From Sporosarcina sp. ACRSL (GTDB lineage: Bacteria; Bacillota; Bacilli; Bacillales_A; Planococcaceae): 64,000 nucleotides of DNA. The stretch is taken from positions 145,158-209,157 of the forward strand of contig NZ_JAKRNT010000010.1 in the NCBI RefSeq assembly GCF_022346605.1. Reading direction: 5' to 3'. Numbering within the stretch: the first letter of the stretch is position 1; each line of letters opens with the position of its first letter. A program made the translations under genes and the position numbers. The notes under the pieces are model-generated. The model saw only the letters and a program-made list of their open reading frames with translations, had not been told where the DNA came from and did not search any database. Shown here one piece after another: positions 19,481 to 29,279 of the stretch.

Positions 19481-20929
19481 TCACCTTTGCTGAATCGTCA
19501 TTTCCTCCCACGAATAATTTGGTATAGTTGCAATCCATAACGTATCTCCCATGATATCCACATCCATAACGATGGAATCAACTGCATCAAACACTTTTTC
19601 AGGTTTTCTTTCATCTTTCGTGTTGACGGAATAAATAGACTCCCCTCTATGTGTGTATCCGAATAAATTCTCACTTTTTTTAATAAACTTCACTATCCTT
19701 TCATCAACTTGAATTTTTCTCCAATTTTCCTCTTGAAGATTTCGGATCCAAATTCCACTTTGTGTGGTAATGAATAGCCTATTATGAATCACTTTCATAT
19801 CATCAGGTAGATCATTATGATTTGGCAGGGCCATCTCATTCCAATCATCATTTATCTTTTGAATGATCTTCCTATCTTCCGTGAGCGCTACCAAATCACC
19901 ATTATCCGAAATTTGAATCTCATAAAATGGTTTAGGAACAGTTGCTTGTTCCCAGCTCTTCCCTTGATTTGTTGAATAATAAATTTTTCCGCTTGATAGG
20001 ACAGCTATATGATTGTTGATAGAATAATCGACGCGCTCAATCGTATGTTCTAACGAAAGGATATTCCTTCCTTTTCTTTTTGATGTAATACCTGTCCATA
20101 ATTCTTTTTCTGTTGCTACATATAACTGCTCATTCATATCAAACCACGCATGTGTTACATAATTATTAGCTTTCAGTTCTGTCCATGACTCCCCATTGTT
20201 ATTGCTCATTTCAATAAAAGGTTGCTTGGTTGTACTAAATTGTGTTGGCTTTTTGTCTCCCAAAACGACTAATTTGTTTTTACCAGCGACAACTCCCGTA
20301 ATCGCCATCCCTTTTTTGGTCAGGTTATCGGTTCCTTTACGTTTGGATAGTAATCCACCGCCGTATGGTAATTTATGAATAGCACTGACCACATCTCCAG
20401 TTTTGGCATTGAATGAAATTCGAGCAAAACGGTTATCTCGATCATTTCCAACTACGGTTAGCAAGGGGATACCATCGATATTATCAAGTGTAAAATGATA
20501 CCCTGTAGCCCAATCCTTTCCTTGCTGTAGTCCGTATTTCTCCTTTGCTAATTGGAGAACATCAGAGCTATCCAACTTGATATCATCGTAGGGTATTGTT
20601 GGACCCGGAGATTGCTTACTCGGTCTAAACACTGTAATTTTCTTTTCTGAGATACCGATTAGTACATAATCATCTGTCCCTGGAACTATAAAGATCATAA
20701 ACCAGCTAAAACGTTTCCCTGTTTTTCCTCTCGAGCCTCCCATCTTTTCATCCACACTGTTTACACTAGTAAGTGCTACGTTTACATTCCATTCTTTTGC
20801 TCGCTGGAATCCGATATCAATCGCTTCTTTTAGCGTAATTTCACCATCTGAAGCAATTACTCCACGATCAATAAAATTCAAAAGAATAATAAAAACAATT
20901 AACATACAAGAGACTTTTTTAAGAAACAC
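19481..20929 (-). CDS. Secreted protein with PepSY-like N-terminus and BNR/beta-propeller repeats
   Basis: About 482 residues from a GTG start with GGAGG seven bases upstream. Residues 1-28 form a signal peptide (basic FLKK, hydrophobic core, VIAS before the likely cleavage site). Residues 30-200 resemble a PepSY/YcdB-like region. The rest has sialidase-type Asp-boxes (NNNGESW near 250, STNQGKSW near 330) and repeated WI/LYV blades typical of Ycf48/BNR propellers. No catalytic residues are assigned; ligand binding outside the cell is likely. It appears AT-richer than its neighbours and lies between inverted R1 copies, suggesting acquisition. Confidence 0.75.
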   Translation of the reverse strand: MFLKKVSCMLIVFIILLNFIDRGVIASDGEITLKEAIDIGFQRAKEWNVNVALTSVNSVDEKMGGSRGKTGKRFSWFMIFIVPGTDDYVLIGISEKKITVFRPSKQSPGPTIPYDDIKLDSSDVLQLAKEKYGLQQGKDWATGYHFTLDNIDGIPLLTVVGNDRDNRFARISFNAKTGDVVSAIHKLPYGGGLLSKRKGTDNLTKKGMAITGVVAGKNKLVVLGDKKPTQFSTTKQPFIEMSNNNGESWTELKANNYVTHAWFDMNEQLYVATEKELWTGITSKRKGRNILSLEHTIERVDYSINNHIAVLSSGKIYYSTNQGKSWEQATVPKPFYEIQISDNGDLVALTEDRKIIQKINDDWNEMALPNHNDLPDDMKVIHNRLFITTQSGIWIRNLQEENWRKIQVDERIVKFIKKSENLFGYTHRGESIYSVNTKDERKPEKVFDAVDSIVMDVDIMGDTLWIATIPNYSWEEMTIQQR

Positions 20930-21114
20930 TAAATTACCTCCATCCCATAACGAAGTAGGCATATTAATTCATTGATTAATGTGCCTACTTAGAATGGAGT
21001 AAACACTTCGATATATACCATCTTAGATCCTTTCTTCTAATGAAACACTCACATGATTGTCTACTCTGATCTTTTCCAATCCTCGAATGTTTTTATTCTT
21101 ATAAAATACTAGTT

Positions 21115-21250
21115 GATTGGAGTGTAAGGCGGCGACTCCTGGGGGATTAGCGGGACAGGTGAGACCCCGCAGGTAGCGATAGCGCAGCGTCGCGGACGAG
21201 GAGGCTCACCGCCCGCCCCCCGGAAAGCGTCCGCCTGAAACGGAAATCAA
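21115..21250 (-). repeat. Dispersed GC-rich repeat R1, copy 4 (opposite orientation)
   Basis: On the minus strand it reads GATTTCCG, CAGGCGGACGCTTTCCG, GAGCCTCCTCGTC, ACCTGCGGGGTCTCA, CAGGAGTCGCCGCC and CACTCCAATC, the fullest version of R1. Together with copy 3 it brackets the BNR gene as an inverted pair. It occupies much of the gene-free stretch 20930-21307; the remainder shows no gene. Confidence 0.9.
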
Positions 21251-21313
21251 CGTTTATAGAACAATTAACTTTGTTATAACAAGCACTAGATTGGAATATC
21301 TAACCATTTAATC
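21242..21313. repeat. 72-bp direct repeat, copy A (downstream end of Nudix gene)
   Basis: GGAAATCAACGTTTAT, GAACAATTAACTTT and GATTGGAATATCTA match copy B at 21849-21920 in the same orientation, at roughly 80 percent identity by eye. The stop codon of the Nudix gene at 21308-21310 lies inside this copy. Confidence 0.88.
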
Positions 21314-21754
21314 ATACTCTTTTTCTCTTCTGATATGTTTAATATTATTGTTTTCTGAAACAATAATATGCAAGATTCCCTCTGGATAAAATGGTCTTTC
21401 TCTTAATTGAGAAATTGTACGCCAAATAAGTTTTATTTTTGAATTCTCTTTATGTACATAGGTTTTCTTATTCTTTTCATCGATTGAACACCAATGGATT
21501 AAAGTACAGTCATGTCTTTTCTTCCCATCATACTGAATAATACTTTCACTCACGCAAGCAAGTTTTCCAATATCCAACGATAAATCATATTCCTCAATCA
21601 ACTCCCTTTTAATCGCATCCACGGCTGTTTCACCGAATTCAATACTTCCACCTGGAAGACGGTAAAAACTTTCATCTACATCACATTGCACAAGAACTTC
21701 TGTTTTGTCTTTAGTAACGATAATTCCTTCGGCTCTTAGCAAAGGTATATTCAC
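21308..21754 (-). CDS. Nudix hydrolase (accessory)
   Basis: A 148-residue Nudix protein from a GTG start with AAGGAG upstream. The Nudix box begins at GSIEFGE and continues RELIEEYDL; the usual late glycine of the box is replaced by Asp, while the catalytic E-x2-EE arrangement is kept. The substrate is unknown. It appears AT-richer than its neighbours and sits between two direct repeats (21242-21313, 21849-21920), which suggests insertion or segmental duplication. The C-terminal codons overlap repeat A, so the original end may have been replaced. Confidence 0.82.
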   Translation of the reverse strand: MNIPLLRAEGIIVTKDKTEVLVQCDVDESFYRLPGGSIEFGETAVDAIKRELIEEYDLSLDIGKLACVSESIIQYDGKKRHDCTLIHWCSIDEKNKKTYVHKENSKIKLIWRTISQLRERPFYPEGILHIIVSENNNIKHIRREKEYD

Positions 21755-21848
21755 ATAACCAACTCCTTAATTGTTGTCCATACATCTTCTACCTTTCTGT
21801 TCAATACTCCTGCTTCAACTTAACTGCCCTCTATTTCCGAATCGGTTA

Positions 21849-21920
21849 GGAAATTCAACGTTTATTGAACAATTAACTTTCTTATTGCAAATATTGGATT
21901 GGAATATCTACCCATTTATG
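21849..21920. repeat. 72-bp direct repeat, copy B (upstream of scoC)
   Basis: Partner of copy A 607 bp away. It lies between the divergent Nudix and scoC genes, about 75 bp before the scoC -10 box. Apart from this repeat and the scoC promoter, the 21755-22036 stretch holds no gene. Confidence 0.88.
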
Positions 21921-21992
21921 CAATAATAAATGACACCAGGTTATGAATATATAGTATTTTTGGAATTTCAACTTTTTTATTTGAAGCTTTCC

Positions 21993-22001
21993 TGCTATAA
22001 T
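21993..22001 (+). promoter_or_regulatory. Extended -10 promoter of scoC
   Basis: TGCTATAAT (TGN plus a perfect TATAAT). No good -35 is visible at 17 bp, consistent with an extended -10 promoter. It lies 35 bp before the scoC ATG, and the RBS TTGGAGG is between. Confidence 0.6.
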
Positions 22002-22036
22002 GAAAAAAGATAACTATTTGAAGTTGGAGGTATTTC

Positions 22037-22636
22037 ATGGCTGAGCTAAAGTTTTCCCAAAAAGAAGCAATGATTTATAGTCAACGCGTTGCCCAGATGT
22101 CAAAAGCTCTTTGGAAAGCAGTTGAAAAAGATTGGCAGATGTGGATAAAACCTTATGACTTAAATATTAATGAACACCACATTCTTTGGATTGCCTATCA
22201 CCTGCAAGGAGCAACGATATCGGATGTCGCAAAATTCGGTGTTATGCATGTATCAACAGCTTTCAATTTCTCAAAGAAACTGGAAGAGCGAGGCTACTTG
22301 CAATTCTTCAAGAAAGACGACGACCGTCGCAATACATACGTATCAGTCACCGAAGAAGGGATCGAACTCCTTCACGACATGAATGAAAACTACTATGACA
22401 CCGAGCACGGCATCCTTGAAGGCTCGCTTCCAATGAAAAGCATCTACGGAAAGTTTCCGGAATTCTTGGAAGTCATGTCAGTCATACGGAATATTTACGG
22501 AGAAGACTTCATGGAAATTTTCGAGCTCGGTTTCAAGAGGATCGATGAATCTTTTGATAGCGATTTAGCATCCTTAAGACTTGCTCAGGAAGAATCAGAA
22601 GAGATGCCCGAATTGCAAGCAGTTGAAGATAAATAA
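22037..22636 (+). CDS. scoC: Transition-state regulator ScoC (Hpr), MarR family
   Basis: A 199-residue winged-helix DNA-binding protein. The MarR core spans about residues 40-125, with recognition region [28 protein letters not shown] and wing [17 protein letters not shown]. The acidic C-terminal tail is typical of Hpr. In B. subtilis it represses exoproteases, sporulation and oligopeptide permease genes. It sits near prsA as in Bacillus. Start ATG follows TTGGAGG. Confidence 0.95.
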   Translation: MAELKFSQKEAMIYSQRVAQMSKALWKAVEKDWQMWIKPYDLNINEHHILWIAYHLQGATISDVAKFGVMHVSTAFNFSKKLEERGYLQFFKKDDDRRNTYVSVTEEGIELLHDMNENYYDTEHGILEGSLPMKSIYGKFPEFLEVMSVIRNIYGEDFMEIFELGFKRIDESFDSDLASLRLAQEESEEMPELQAVEDK

Positions 22637-22694
22637 TGTCATTTTCCCCTTAAGTCTGTTATGATGGAGTAAGGTTAAAAGGGGAGGAATTAAT

Positions 22695-22880
22695 TTGATC
22701 CTTATTGTTACAGTCATGTTCTCATTGTTTTATTTATTCCAAATCAATAAAATGACATATGCATTATGTCAATCACGGGAAATTCCAGAAGAAAAGCAAC
22801 CCAAAATATATCGTACGGTCAATATATTGATCACCATCCTTATTCTTTCGTTCTATCTTGAAGTGCTATTGAACGTGTAA
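22695..22880 (+). CDS. Small two-helix membrane protein of unknown function
   Basis: 61 residues from a TTG start with GGGGAGGAA upstream. There are two hydrophobic segments (about residues 2-16 and 44-58) with a short polar loop. No family was recognised. It lies 58 bp after scoC and ends in a shared bidirectional terminator, so it may be the last gene of the scoC transcript. The good ribosome site and terminator support a real gene. Confidence 0.65.
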   Translation: MILIVTVMFSLFYLFQINKMTYALCQSREIPEEKQPKIYRTVNILITILILSFYLEVLLNV

Positions 22881-22887
22881 ATAAAGG

Positions 22888-22928
22888 AAAAAAGTCCAAC
22901 CCCCTGCAATAGGGAGTTGGACTTTTGC
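22888..22928. terminator. Bidirectional terminator between the 61-aa gene and the YjcZ-type gene
   Basis: The stem AAAAGTCCAAC(C) / (A)GTTGGACTTTT works in both directions. The minus strand ends in TTTTTTCC, the plus strand in TTTTGC. Confidence 0.88.
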
Positions 22929-22941
22929 TGCTTTTTTCGGT

Positions 22942-23040
22942 TTAGTACAAGAATGCAGCTCCGACGATGATCAACAAGATGAATAACACAACAATCAAGG
23001 CGAATCCAGAAGCGCCTGCAAATCCACCATATCCACTCAT
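22942..23040 (-). CDS. YjcZ-family sporulation micropeptide
   Basis: A 32-residue peptide starting MSGYGGFAGASGFALIVVLF and ending in LY, with one transmembrane helix. The glycine-rich head followed by a valine/isoleucine/leucine helix is the hallmark of the YjcZ/YtzI-like micropeptide family of spore formers. ATG at 23040 has GGAGGTG six to seven bases upstream, and the stop is followed by a good terminator. Supports a spore-forming host. It is divergent from prsA. Confidence 0.88.
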   Translation of the reverse strand: MSGYGGFAGASGFALIVVLFILLIIVGAAFLY

Positions 23041-23113
23041 TGGAGCACCTCCTCTCTCTTTGTATCGTATGCTGGCCTTCTTTAACGTTTTAGGCACTTG
23101 GTAAGGAACCTTT

Positions 23114-23142
23114 TTGTTTTCTCATCGTTTTTATGGTATAGT
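23114..23142 (+). promoter_or_regulatory. SigA-type promoter of prsA
   Basis: TTGTTT, a 17-bp spacer, TATAGT. It lies 40 bp before the prsA ATG. Confidence 0.6.
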
Positions 23143-23181
23143 ATCAACTGTTGTACAGAAAAGTTAGGAGAGAAAACGCTC

Positions 23182-24060
23182 ATGAAAAAAACAATTCTTG
23201 CATTGACGATCGCGGCCTCCGTATTAGCGCTCGCAGCTTGTAACAATGATCAAAAAGCGGCTGACGAAGAAATCATCGCTACTACAAAAGCCGGAAATAT
23301 TACTAAAGAAGACCTATATGAAGAAATGAAGGATGCCATTGGCGTACAAGTTGTCGAAAACATGCTTCTTCAACGTGCGTTAGAAACGGAATACAAGGTT
23401 TCAGATAAGGAATTAGAAGAGGAAATCAAAGCTCGGAAAGAGCCTTTTGGAGAAAGTTTCCCACTCTACCTCCAACAACAAGGAATTACTGAAAGATTCT
23501 TTGAAAAGAATGTGAAAGCCGAATTGCTTCAGAAGAAAATGATCGAGTCACTGAAAGTATCTGAAGAGGATGTCGCAAAAGGTGTGGAACGTGCAAAAAC
23601 GGAAGTCCATGCTCGTCATATCGTCGTTAAAGAAGAGGATACTGCACAAGAAGTCTTGACAAAATTGAATGAAGGTGGAGATTTCGCTGAATTGGCGAAG
23701 GAATATTCCACTGAGCCTGTTGCACAGCAAACAGGCGGCGACCTTGGATGGTTCGGGCCAGGTAAGATGGTGCAAGAATTTGAAGATGCAACGTACTCCC
23801 TTAAAAAAGGTGAAATTAGCGAACCTGTGAAGACAAGCTTCGGTTACCACGTTATCGAATTGCTCGATACACGCCCTGCTGAAACAGATAAAACCGAAGA
23901 GGAAATAAAAGCGGAAATTGAAGATAATTTGACACGTATTCAGTTCGGTGAGAAGCTCCAAGAACTGATTAAAGCTGCTGACGTCGACATCAAAGTGGAA
24001 GAGTTTAAAACTGCTTTGGACGTATATTTACCAGCAGAAGCTGATAAAGAAGAAAAATAA
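23182..24060 (+). CDS. prsA: Foldase lipoprotein PrsA (parvulin-type PPIase)
   Basis: A 292-residue lipoprotein that folds exported proteins at the outer membrane face. The signal peptide ends in lipobox LAAC with C20 as the lipidated residue (substrate for Lgt). The parvulin domain spans about residues 135-225 (HARHIVVKEEDTA, GGDLGWFGPGKMV, FGYHVIELLD), flanked by SurA-like helical regions. The ATG at 23182 after TTAGGAG is chosen; a 28-codon upstream extension is unsupported. scoC, a regulator of exoenzymes, lies nearby. Confidence 0.95.
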   Translation: MKKTILALTIAASVLALAACNNDQKAADEEIIATTKAGNITKEDLYEEMKDAIGVQVVENMLLQRALETEYKVSDKELEEEIKARKEPFGESFPLYLQQQGITERFFEKNVKAELLQKKMIESLKVSEEDVAKGVERAKTEVHARHIVVKEEDTAQEVLTKLNEGGDFAELAKEYSTEPVAQQTGGDLGWFGPGKMVQEFEDATYSLKKGEISEPVKTSFGYHVIELLDTRPAETDKTEEEIKAEIEDNLTRIQFGEKLQELIKAADVDIKVEEFKTALDVYLPAEADKEEK

Positions 24061-24064
24061 TAGT

Positions 24065-24115
24065 AAAAGGGCTGCTTGCAAATCGATGGATCGTCGATTT
24101 GCGGCAGCCCTTTTC
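24065..24115. terminator. Bidirectional terminator between prsA and yhaM
   Basis: A long hairpin AAAAGGGCTGC...GCAAATCGA with complementary arms TCGATTTGC...GCAGCCCTTTT, ending in T tracts on both strands between convergent genes. Confidence 0.92.
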
Positions 24116-24116
24116 G

Positions 24117-25055
24117 TTATTCAATATTTGGTTTGTAGAATGATCGATTATCAAGAGGGAAAATCCTCTCCGTGAATTCACCATTTGCCGTTTTGGACAA
24201 TGCCCGGTCGAGCATATTCATTTTAGCATCGATATTATCGATGTAATGAAGAACTTCCGCCTCCATGAGCATTGGCCGTTTCGGGCTTCCCCACTCTTCT
24301 TTTCCATGGTGGGACAGGACCATATGCTGAAGAAGCATCACTTCCTCCCCATGGATATCAAGTTCGTCTGCGGCTTTCGATATTTCATTCACCATGATCG
24401 TAATATGGCCAAGTAAGTTCCCCTCTATCGTATATTGCGTACCGATAGGACCGGATAGTTCTACGACCTTTCCGACATCATGCAATATGATGCCTGCATA
24501 GAGCAAATCCTTGTTCAATGAAGGATATAATTCGGCAATGGCCTTGCCAAGCTTCAGCATGGAAACGACATGATCGAGCAACCCGGACACATAATCATGA
24601 TGATTCCGAGTGGCTGCCGGGTATACGAGGATATCTGATTGATGTTTCTTTAGAAGATGTCTTGTAATTCGCTGGATACTTGGATTCTTCATTTCAAACA
24701 GATATTGCAGCAACTCTTCAAAGAGCACTTCTTTGCTTTTCGCGGAAGATGGGACGAGATCGGAAATTGTCACGCCTTCCTCTTCTTTCGCCGGACGGAT
24801 GCTCTTAATGCGCAGCTGGTTTTTCCCTCTGTATTCGTGTACTTCACCGCCAACTTTGACTATAGTTGAAGCCGCATACAGGCGCTCCTGTTCTTCTCCC
24901 GTATCCCAAAGCTTCGCCTCAATGTCACCGCTTTTATCTTGCAAAATAAGTGTCATGAAAGGGCTGCCCTGTTGGGTAATGCCCTTCGTCGATTGTTTAA
25001 TGAGTAAGTAAAGATCAACCGGCTCCCCGACTTGATGTTCCATTATTTTTTTCAC
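24117..25055 (-). CDS. yhaM: 3'-5' exoribonuclease YhaM
   Basis: A 312-residue protein with an N-terminal OB-fold (about residues 10-95, [13 protein letters not shown]) and an HD phosphohydrolase-type domain from about 150 to 280 ([26 protein letters not shown]). B. subtilis YhaM is a metal-dependent 3'-5' exonuclease on RNA and DNA. GTG at 25055 overlaps the yhaN stop (GTGA/TGA), indicating coupling; an ATG four codons later with AAGGTG upstream is an alternative start. Last gene of yhaO-yhaN-yhaM. Confidence 0.93.
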   Translation of the reverse strand: MKKIMEHQVGEPVDLYLLIKQSTKGITQQGSPFMTLILQDKSGDIEAKLWDTGEEQERLYAASTIVKVGGEVHEYRGKNQLRIKSIRPAKEEEGVTISDLVPSSAKSKEVLFEELLQYLFEMKNPSIQRITRHLLKKHQSDILVYPAATRNHHDYVSGLLDHVVSMLKLGKAIAELYPSLNKDLLYAGIILHDVGKVVELSGPIGTQYTIEGNLLGHITIMVNEISKAADELDIHGEEVMLLQHMVLSHHGKEEWGSPKRPMLMEAEVLHYIDNIDAKMNMLDRALSKTANGEFTERIFPLDNRSFYKPNIE

Positions 25056-27937
25056 CTTGTCATGGCCCCCTTGGCGCTTCCAATGTTGGAAACGTTTAGT
25101 ATCGTTGCATTTGCCCAGTATTCTACTATATTATCATGGCATGTGAAATAGATGAACTGATGATTTTCGCTGAGCCGTTCCACGATTGCCAACATACGTG
25201 AATATCTCGTTTCGTCAAAGTGGACAAAAGGATCGTCCAATAATAGAGGAAATGGAGCCGACTTTTGTTTTGCGATCGCCAACGACAGGCGCAATGCAAT
25301 GTATGCCTGCTCTTTCGTGGCCTGGCTCAATTCAATAATCGGATAACGCTTGCCGTTTCGAGCGATCGCCTGGAATAAACCATTCTCCGAGATGGCAAGT
25401 GACACATAAGCGCCCCCGGTCAATTCACTGAACAGTTTTTCCGCATTCGTCAGCACTTCTGGCAGCTTTTTCTCCTTCAGCTCCTCCATCATGTTTTTAA
25501 TCGCTTCTACAATCGCTTGGCGGATCGACCATTGTTTCGCAAGCTCCGCAAACTCAGCTTTCTTCATTTCGAATATCTGCTGCTTTCGTTGGTAGGAATC
25601 ATCCGTCATCAGCTTCTCCGTTTCGATAACCAAGGTTGTTTTTTCTTTGACAAGCGAATTCATCTTGTTTTCGATTTCGGATAGATTGCTCTCCGATAAA
25701 CGGATTTCTTCCCGAAGCTCCTCTTCTGAACGATCGGAATCATACTCGACACGACCATGCACAGCTAACTGGGAGTCGATATCATCGATTTGACTCGACA
25801 GTCGCTGCGTTTCCTGAAAGTTCTTGTATGCTTCGTAATACTGCTCTTCTGTTTCCACTCCGGCTTCCGTAAACAACTCATTTCGTTGGTCTTGCAATGA
25901 AGAGACGACCTGTTCCGCTTCCTGTTTCTGCATTTGGAATTCCTCTATCCGAGCGGTCAACGTTGTCACCGATCGCAACTTTTCTTTCCTAGAAAGATAT
26001 TCTTCTCGTAATGCCTCGTAGATCGATTGTTCAGGAACATTCGCTTCGATAAGCTGTTGCACCTCTTCGTATCTAACGCGGATTTTTTCCTGTATCAATT
26101 CGGATTGCCGATCCATCTCTTCCAACTCGCGCTCCATTTCCTGTAACGAGCGTGCCATGCCAAAAAACTCATGCAGAATACCGGAGTTCGGGATTTTACG
26201 TAAGCCATATTGGAAAAAGAATGTTGTCAATGACTTGTCTAAACGTTCCTTCTCTTGTGCCATTGTCCCATACTCTTCTTCCCTCTCCCCCATTTGCCGT
26301 TGGACCGTTAAAGCTGCATCCGCCAATCGGCTTTCCTTCTGGTCATAGTCATGTACTTTATTCATGAGCGCTTCCATCATCGCTTCCTGTCCGGCATACG
26401 TTTCGACGAATCGCTCCATTTCCGCGTCATGAAATGGTTGACCTTTGTCCTTCTGACCTTTGGAAGTGACAATTGCAATGATTGCAACAAATACACCAAT
26501 TCCAGATACGATCCATTGGTTCACGACTACCCCCGCAATGATAGCAACTGCTGCCACAATGAGGAGTATCATAAACAATTGCGAGTTTCCTTTATTCTGA
26601 TTTGACTTGCTTAAGCGGAGGTACGCTTTCGCTTCGGCTAATTGGCTGCGGATTGCTGGCCATTCATCCGCTTGTTTCCTTTCCTCTACACTTGGACCAT
26701 TCTTTTGCAATGAAATTTGTTCATTCCGGATATTCCGGAGCTCATATTCCAATTGGGAAAGTTGCCGATCCAAATAACTAATCTGCTGCTCCATTTCAGC
26801 TAATTCTTTTAATTGACTATATAAATATTCTTCCTGATGAATGGAGACGTCCGATTGTAAAATCGCATCACTCTCATCCAGCCCTAAACGGTCTAGCAGG
26901 CGTAACTTCTTCATATTTAATTGAGTCCGATTTTCACGAATCGAGCTCACTGTCGACCGCCAGTCATGCCATTCTAGCTCGAGTGCCAACATCCGTTCAA
27001 TGTCGGCAATTTTTTCCGGGACGGGATGACTTGGCATCTTTTCGATCATCATCGTTATTTCGGCTTCCAGACTTCGTGCCTTTGCTTCTAGTTCAATAAG
27101 TCTTCCAGTTACAGTTTCATAACGACGAATACCGTCTGACGGAAAAGCGGTTGTCCGTACCTCTTCTAGTTTGCTGAAGAGCTTCTGTTTCCTCTCTTTC
27201 AAAGGAAATAATTGAAGCGCCAATTCCAATGTCCGATGTTGTTCACGCAATGAGTCGTGCACTGTTTTAGCATCCGTGTACTCTTTTTCGATTTCACGGA
27301 TCCTGTCCATTTTCGGGGAATACGCCGAAATCCGTTCCTGTTCGTTTTTCAGCTCTTTCTCCATTTCCTTCAATTCTATAACTCTGACGTTCATTTCCGG
27401 ATTGCGGCCCGTCTTTTTGAAGAGCTCCCCCATTTCCTTCTCCAACTTTTTTTCGACACGCATTAATGTGTCGACACCCGTTGTCCCGGAAGATAGGAGC
27501 GTGCGACTCAATTCGGTTTCATCCATTTTCTCAAATCCTTGCAATTGAAGAAGTGAAAAAGAGAAAACCGCCTCGAAGGAAGACCGGTCGTATTGTCTCA
27601 TTAACGTTTTGACTGCCTCTTCCCCGCCTTGTGTTCCATCAAAATAGACAGTGACATCGCCTGACGATTTTCCTTGCACCCGTTCAATGATGCAATTTCC
27701 GTACAGCTCATCAAATAAATGAACTTGTCCGCCAAATTTTCCACCTGATTTTGGTTCATATCGCAGCAGCGAACTATTCTTTTGCGGGAATCCGAAAATC
27801 GTATGCAATATGAATTGCTGAATCGTCGTCTTCCCCGCCTCGTTGTGCCCGTAAATGACATTGATGCCATCATCAAAATCAAATGTCCTGTTTTCATGCT
27901 TTCCAAATCCGTAAATGACGAGCTTTCGTATTTTCAT
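25052..27937 (-). CDS. yhaN: SMC/Rad50-like ATPase YhaN
   Basis: A 961-residue AAA-type ATPase. Walker [10 protein letters not shown] is at residues 30-38 and the C-terminal Walker B/D-loop is [14 protein letters not shown]. Long coiled coils lie between, interrupted at about 450-490 by two hydrophobic segments ([18 protein letters not shown] and [16 protein letters not shown]) that may anchor it to the membrane. It is the Rad50/SbcC-like partner of the YhaO nuclease; a role in DNA end processing is inferred. It overlaps yhaO by 4 bp and yhaM by 4 bp. Confidence 0.92.
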   Translation of the reverse strand: MKIRKLVIYGFGKHENRTFDFDDGINVIYGHNEAGKTTIQQFILHTIFGFPQKNSSLLRYEPKSGGKFGGQVHLFDELYGNCIIERVQGKSSGDVTVYFDGTQGGEEAVKTLMRQYDRSSFEAVFSFSLLQLQGFEKMDETELSRTLLSSGTTGVDTLMRVEKKLEKEMGELFKKTGRNPEMNVRVIELKEMEKELKNEQERISAYSPKMDRIREIEKEYTDAKTVHDSLREQHRTLELALQLFPLKERKQKLFSKLEEVRTTAFPSDGIRRYETVTGRLIELEAKARSLEAEITMMIEKMPSHPVPEKIADIERMLALELEWHDWRSTVSSIRENRTQLNMKKLRLLDRLGLDESDAILQSDVSIHQEEYLYSQLKELAEMEQQISYLDRQLSQLEYELRNIRNEQISLQKNGPSVEERKQADEWPAIRSQLAEAKAYLRLSKSNQNKGNSQLFMILLIVAAVAIIAGVVVNQWIVSGIGVFVAIIAIVTSKGQKDKGQPFHDAEMERFVETYAGQEAMMEALMNKVHDYDQKESRLADAALTVQRQMGEREEEYGTMAQEKERLDKSLTTFFFQYGLRKIPNSGILHEFFGMARSLQEMERELEEMDRQSELIQEKIRVRYEEVQQLIEANVPEQSIYEALREEYLSRKEKLRSVTTLTARIEEFQMQKQEAEQVVSSLQDQRNELFTEAGVETEEQYYEAYKNFQETQRLSSQIDDIDSQLAVHGRVEYDSDRSEEELREEIRLSESNLSEIENKMNSLVKEKTTLVIETEKLMTDDSYQRKQQIFEMKKAEFAELAKQWSIRQAIVEAIKNMMEELKEKKLPEVLTNAEKLFSELTGGAYVSLAISENGLFQAIARNGKRYPIIELSQATKEQAYIALRLSLAIAKQKSAPFPLLLDDPFVHFDETRYSRMLAIVERLSENHQFIYFTCHDNIVEYWANATILNVSNIGSAKGAMTR

Positions 27938-29163
27938 GAATTCACCTCCATTGCAGTCGGTAATTCATTCAACAGAAGCCTTTCCACATCGTCCCGCAAG
28001 TCTGAGATATCTTCTTCGGTCAACGGCTCTAAGTAACGTGCTGTTCGTACATGTTGATAGACGCCTCCCAGCACTCGTTTCCATTCATCGGTCGACCAAC
28101 TATCGACTTGTTCGAGCACTGACTCCACCAGTGCATTATTCTCCCTGTTTTGGTACATATCTTTCCGAGTCAGACGTTGCACCCATATGAACGGTTCTTG
28201 ACCATCCATTACTTCGCGTAGTGCATCCAACCAGATTTCTTCAACAGTTTGCGAAAAAAAAGCGGCGGTTTCATCGTCAAGATTCAAGACTTCTACATCG
28301 ATGACAGAAGGTCCATATTTCGAAGCGTATGAAAGGAGCGCCTCTTCACAGACGGCAAGCCATTCATTCGCATGATGAATACGAGTGCATGGAATCTGAA
28401 GCCGTCCGAAATGAACAGCTGATGTAGGTATGAATGTAAGGATACTATCCGATTTACTGAGCTCCACTTCGTAAAACCCTTTTTCACCCGCTTCATTCCT
28501 GTGACGTCCTTGGAGATTCCCAGGATAAACAACCGGCGGTTCATTCGACAATTGTTGACGTTGATGAATATGACCCAAAGCCCAATAATCATAACGCTTC
28601 GACTGCAGGTCTCCAATCGTGAAAGGCGAATAGACCGCATGTGTTTCATTTCCTGCAAGGCTTCCATGCAGCAGTCCGATATGGAAGGAATGATGATCGG
28701 AAGCGACGGGATATTTGCTGATCGTTTCTTCCCGGACATGTCTGTTCGGATAACTGAATCCATGTAGCACGACGTCCTTCCCTCTGACGGATAATGACAC
28801 TTCTGCCACTTCCGCAGGAAATTCGTAGACATTCGGCGGCAGCTCAAAACGGGTCCAGTTTCCACTCAGGTGATCATGGTTTCCATACGAGATGTAGACA
28901 GGAATTCCTGCTTCATGCAATGCGAGCATCCCTTCTTGGAACTTTCGCTGTGCACGTAAGCTCCGATCTTCACCATCATAAAGATCCCCCACAATTAATA
29001 GGAAGTCCGGGGACGTTTCGAGCGCATATTCAATCAAACGATTAAATGCGGTAAATGTACTTTCCCTTAATTCATTCAACGTTTCTGGCGGCATTCCTGT
29101 CATCCCTTTAAAGGGGCTATCGAGATGTAAATCTGCTGTATGTATAAACCGAATTGTAGACAA
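27934..29163 (-). CDS. yhaO: Mre11/SbcD-like phosphoesterase YhaO
   Basis: A 409-residue calcineurin-like metallophosphoesterase with the full set of metal motifs: HTADLHLD (8-15), VGDLYDGED (about 56-64), GNHDHL (about 94-99), LLHGSL and ALGHIHQRQ. It is expected to be a Mn-dependent nuclease working with YhaN. First gene of the yhaO-yhaN-yhaM operon; the start is preceded by GGGAGGAGG. Confidence 0.93.
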   Translation of the reverse strand: MSTIRFIHTADLHLDSPFKGMTGMPPETLNELRESTFTAFNRLIEYALETSPDFLLIVGDLYDGEDRSLRAQRKFQEGMLALHEAGIPVYISYGNHDHLSGNWTRFELPPNVYEFPAEVAEVSLSVRGKDVVLHGFSYPNRHVREETISKYPVASDHHSFHIGLLHGSLAGNETHAVYSPFTIGDLQSKRYDYWALGHIHQRQQLSNEPPVVYPGNLQGRHRNEAGEKGFYEVELSKSDSILTFIPTSAVHFGRLQIPCTRIHHANEWLAVCEEALLSYASKYGPSVIDVEVLNLDDETAAFFSQTVEEIWLDALREVMDGQEPFIWVQRLTRKDMYQNRENNALVESVLEQVDSWSTDEWKRVLGGVYQHVRTARYLEPLTEEDISDLRDDVERLLLNELPTAMEVNS

Positions 29164-29235
29164 TAGAGCCTCCTCCCTTCCTGTCGAATATTTGTTCTAA
29201 TTTTACCATATATAAACGGGGAATAGAAATAACTA

Positions 29236-29276
29236 AAAGCCGCTATCCGCCTAACTTTCCGACGAATAACAGCTTT
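29236..29276 (-). terminator. Intrinsic terminator of the yhaQ-yhaP operon
   Basis: On the minus strand AAGCTGTTATTCGTC pairs with GGCGGATAGCGGCTT (15 bp including four G-U pairs), followed by TTTTTAGTTATTT. Confidence 0.8.
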
Positions 29277-29279
29277 CTA

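Noticed and set aside
19240..21250. Composite transposon (inverted R1 copies around the BNR gene)
   Set aside because: No transposase and no visible target-site duplication; R1 also occurs alone elsewhere in the window, so only an association is claimed.
25052..27937. YhaN-YhaO as a novel anti-phage defence pair
   Set aside because: The SMC/Mre11-like pair with yhaM is a conserved housekeeping operon in Bacillus; nothing in the context suggests a defence island.
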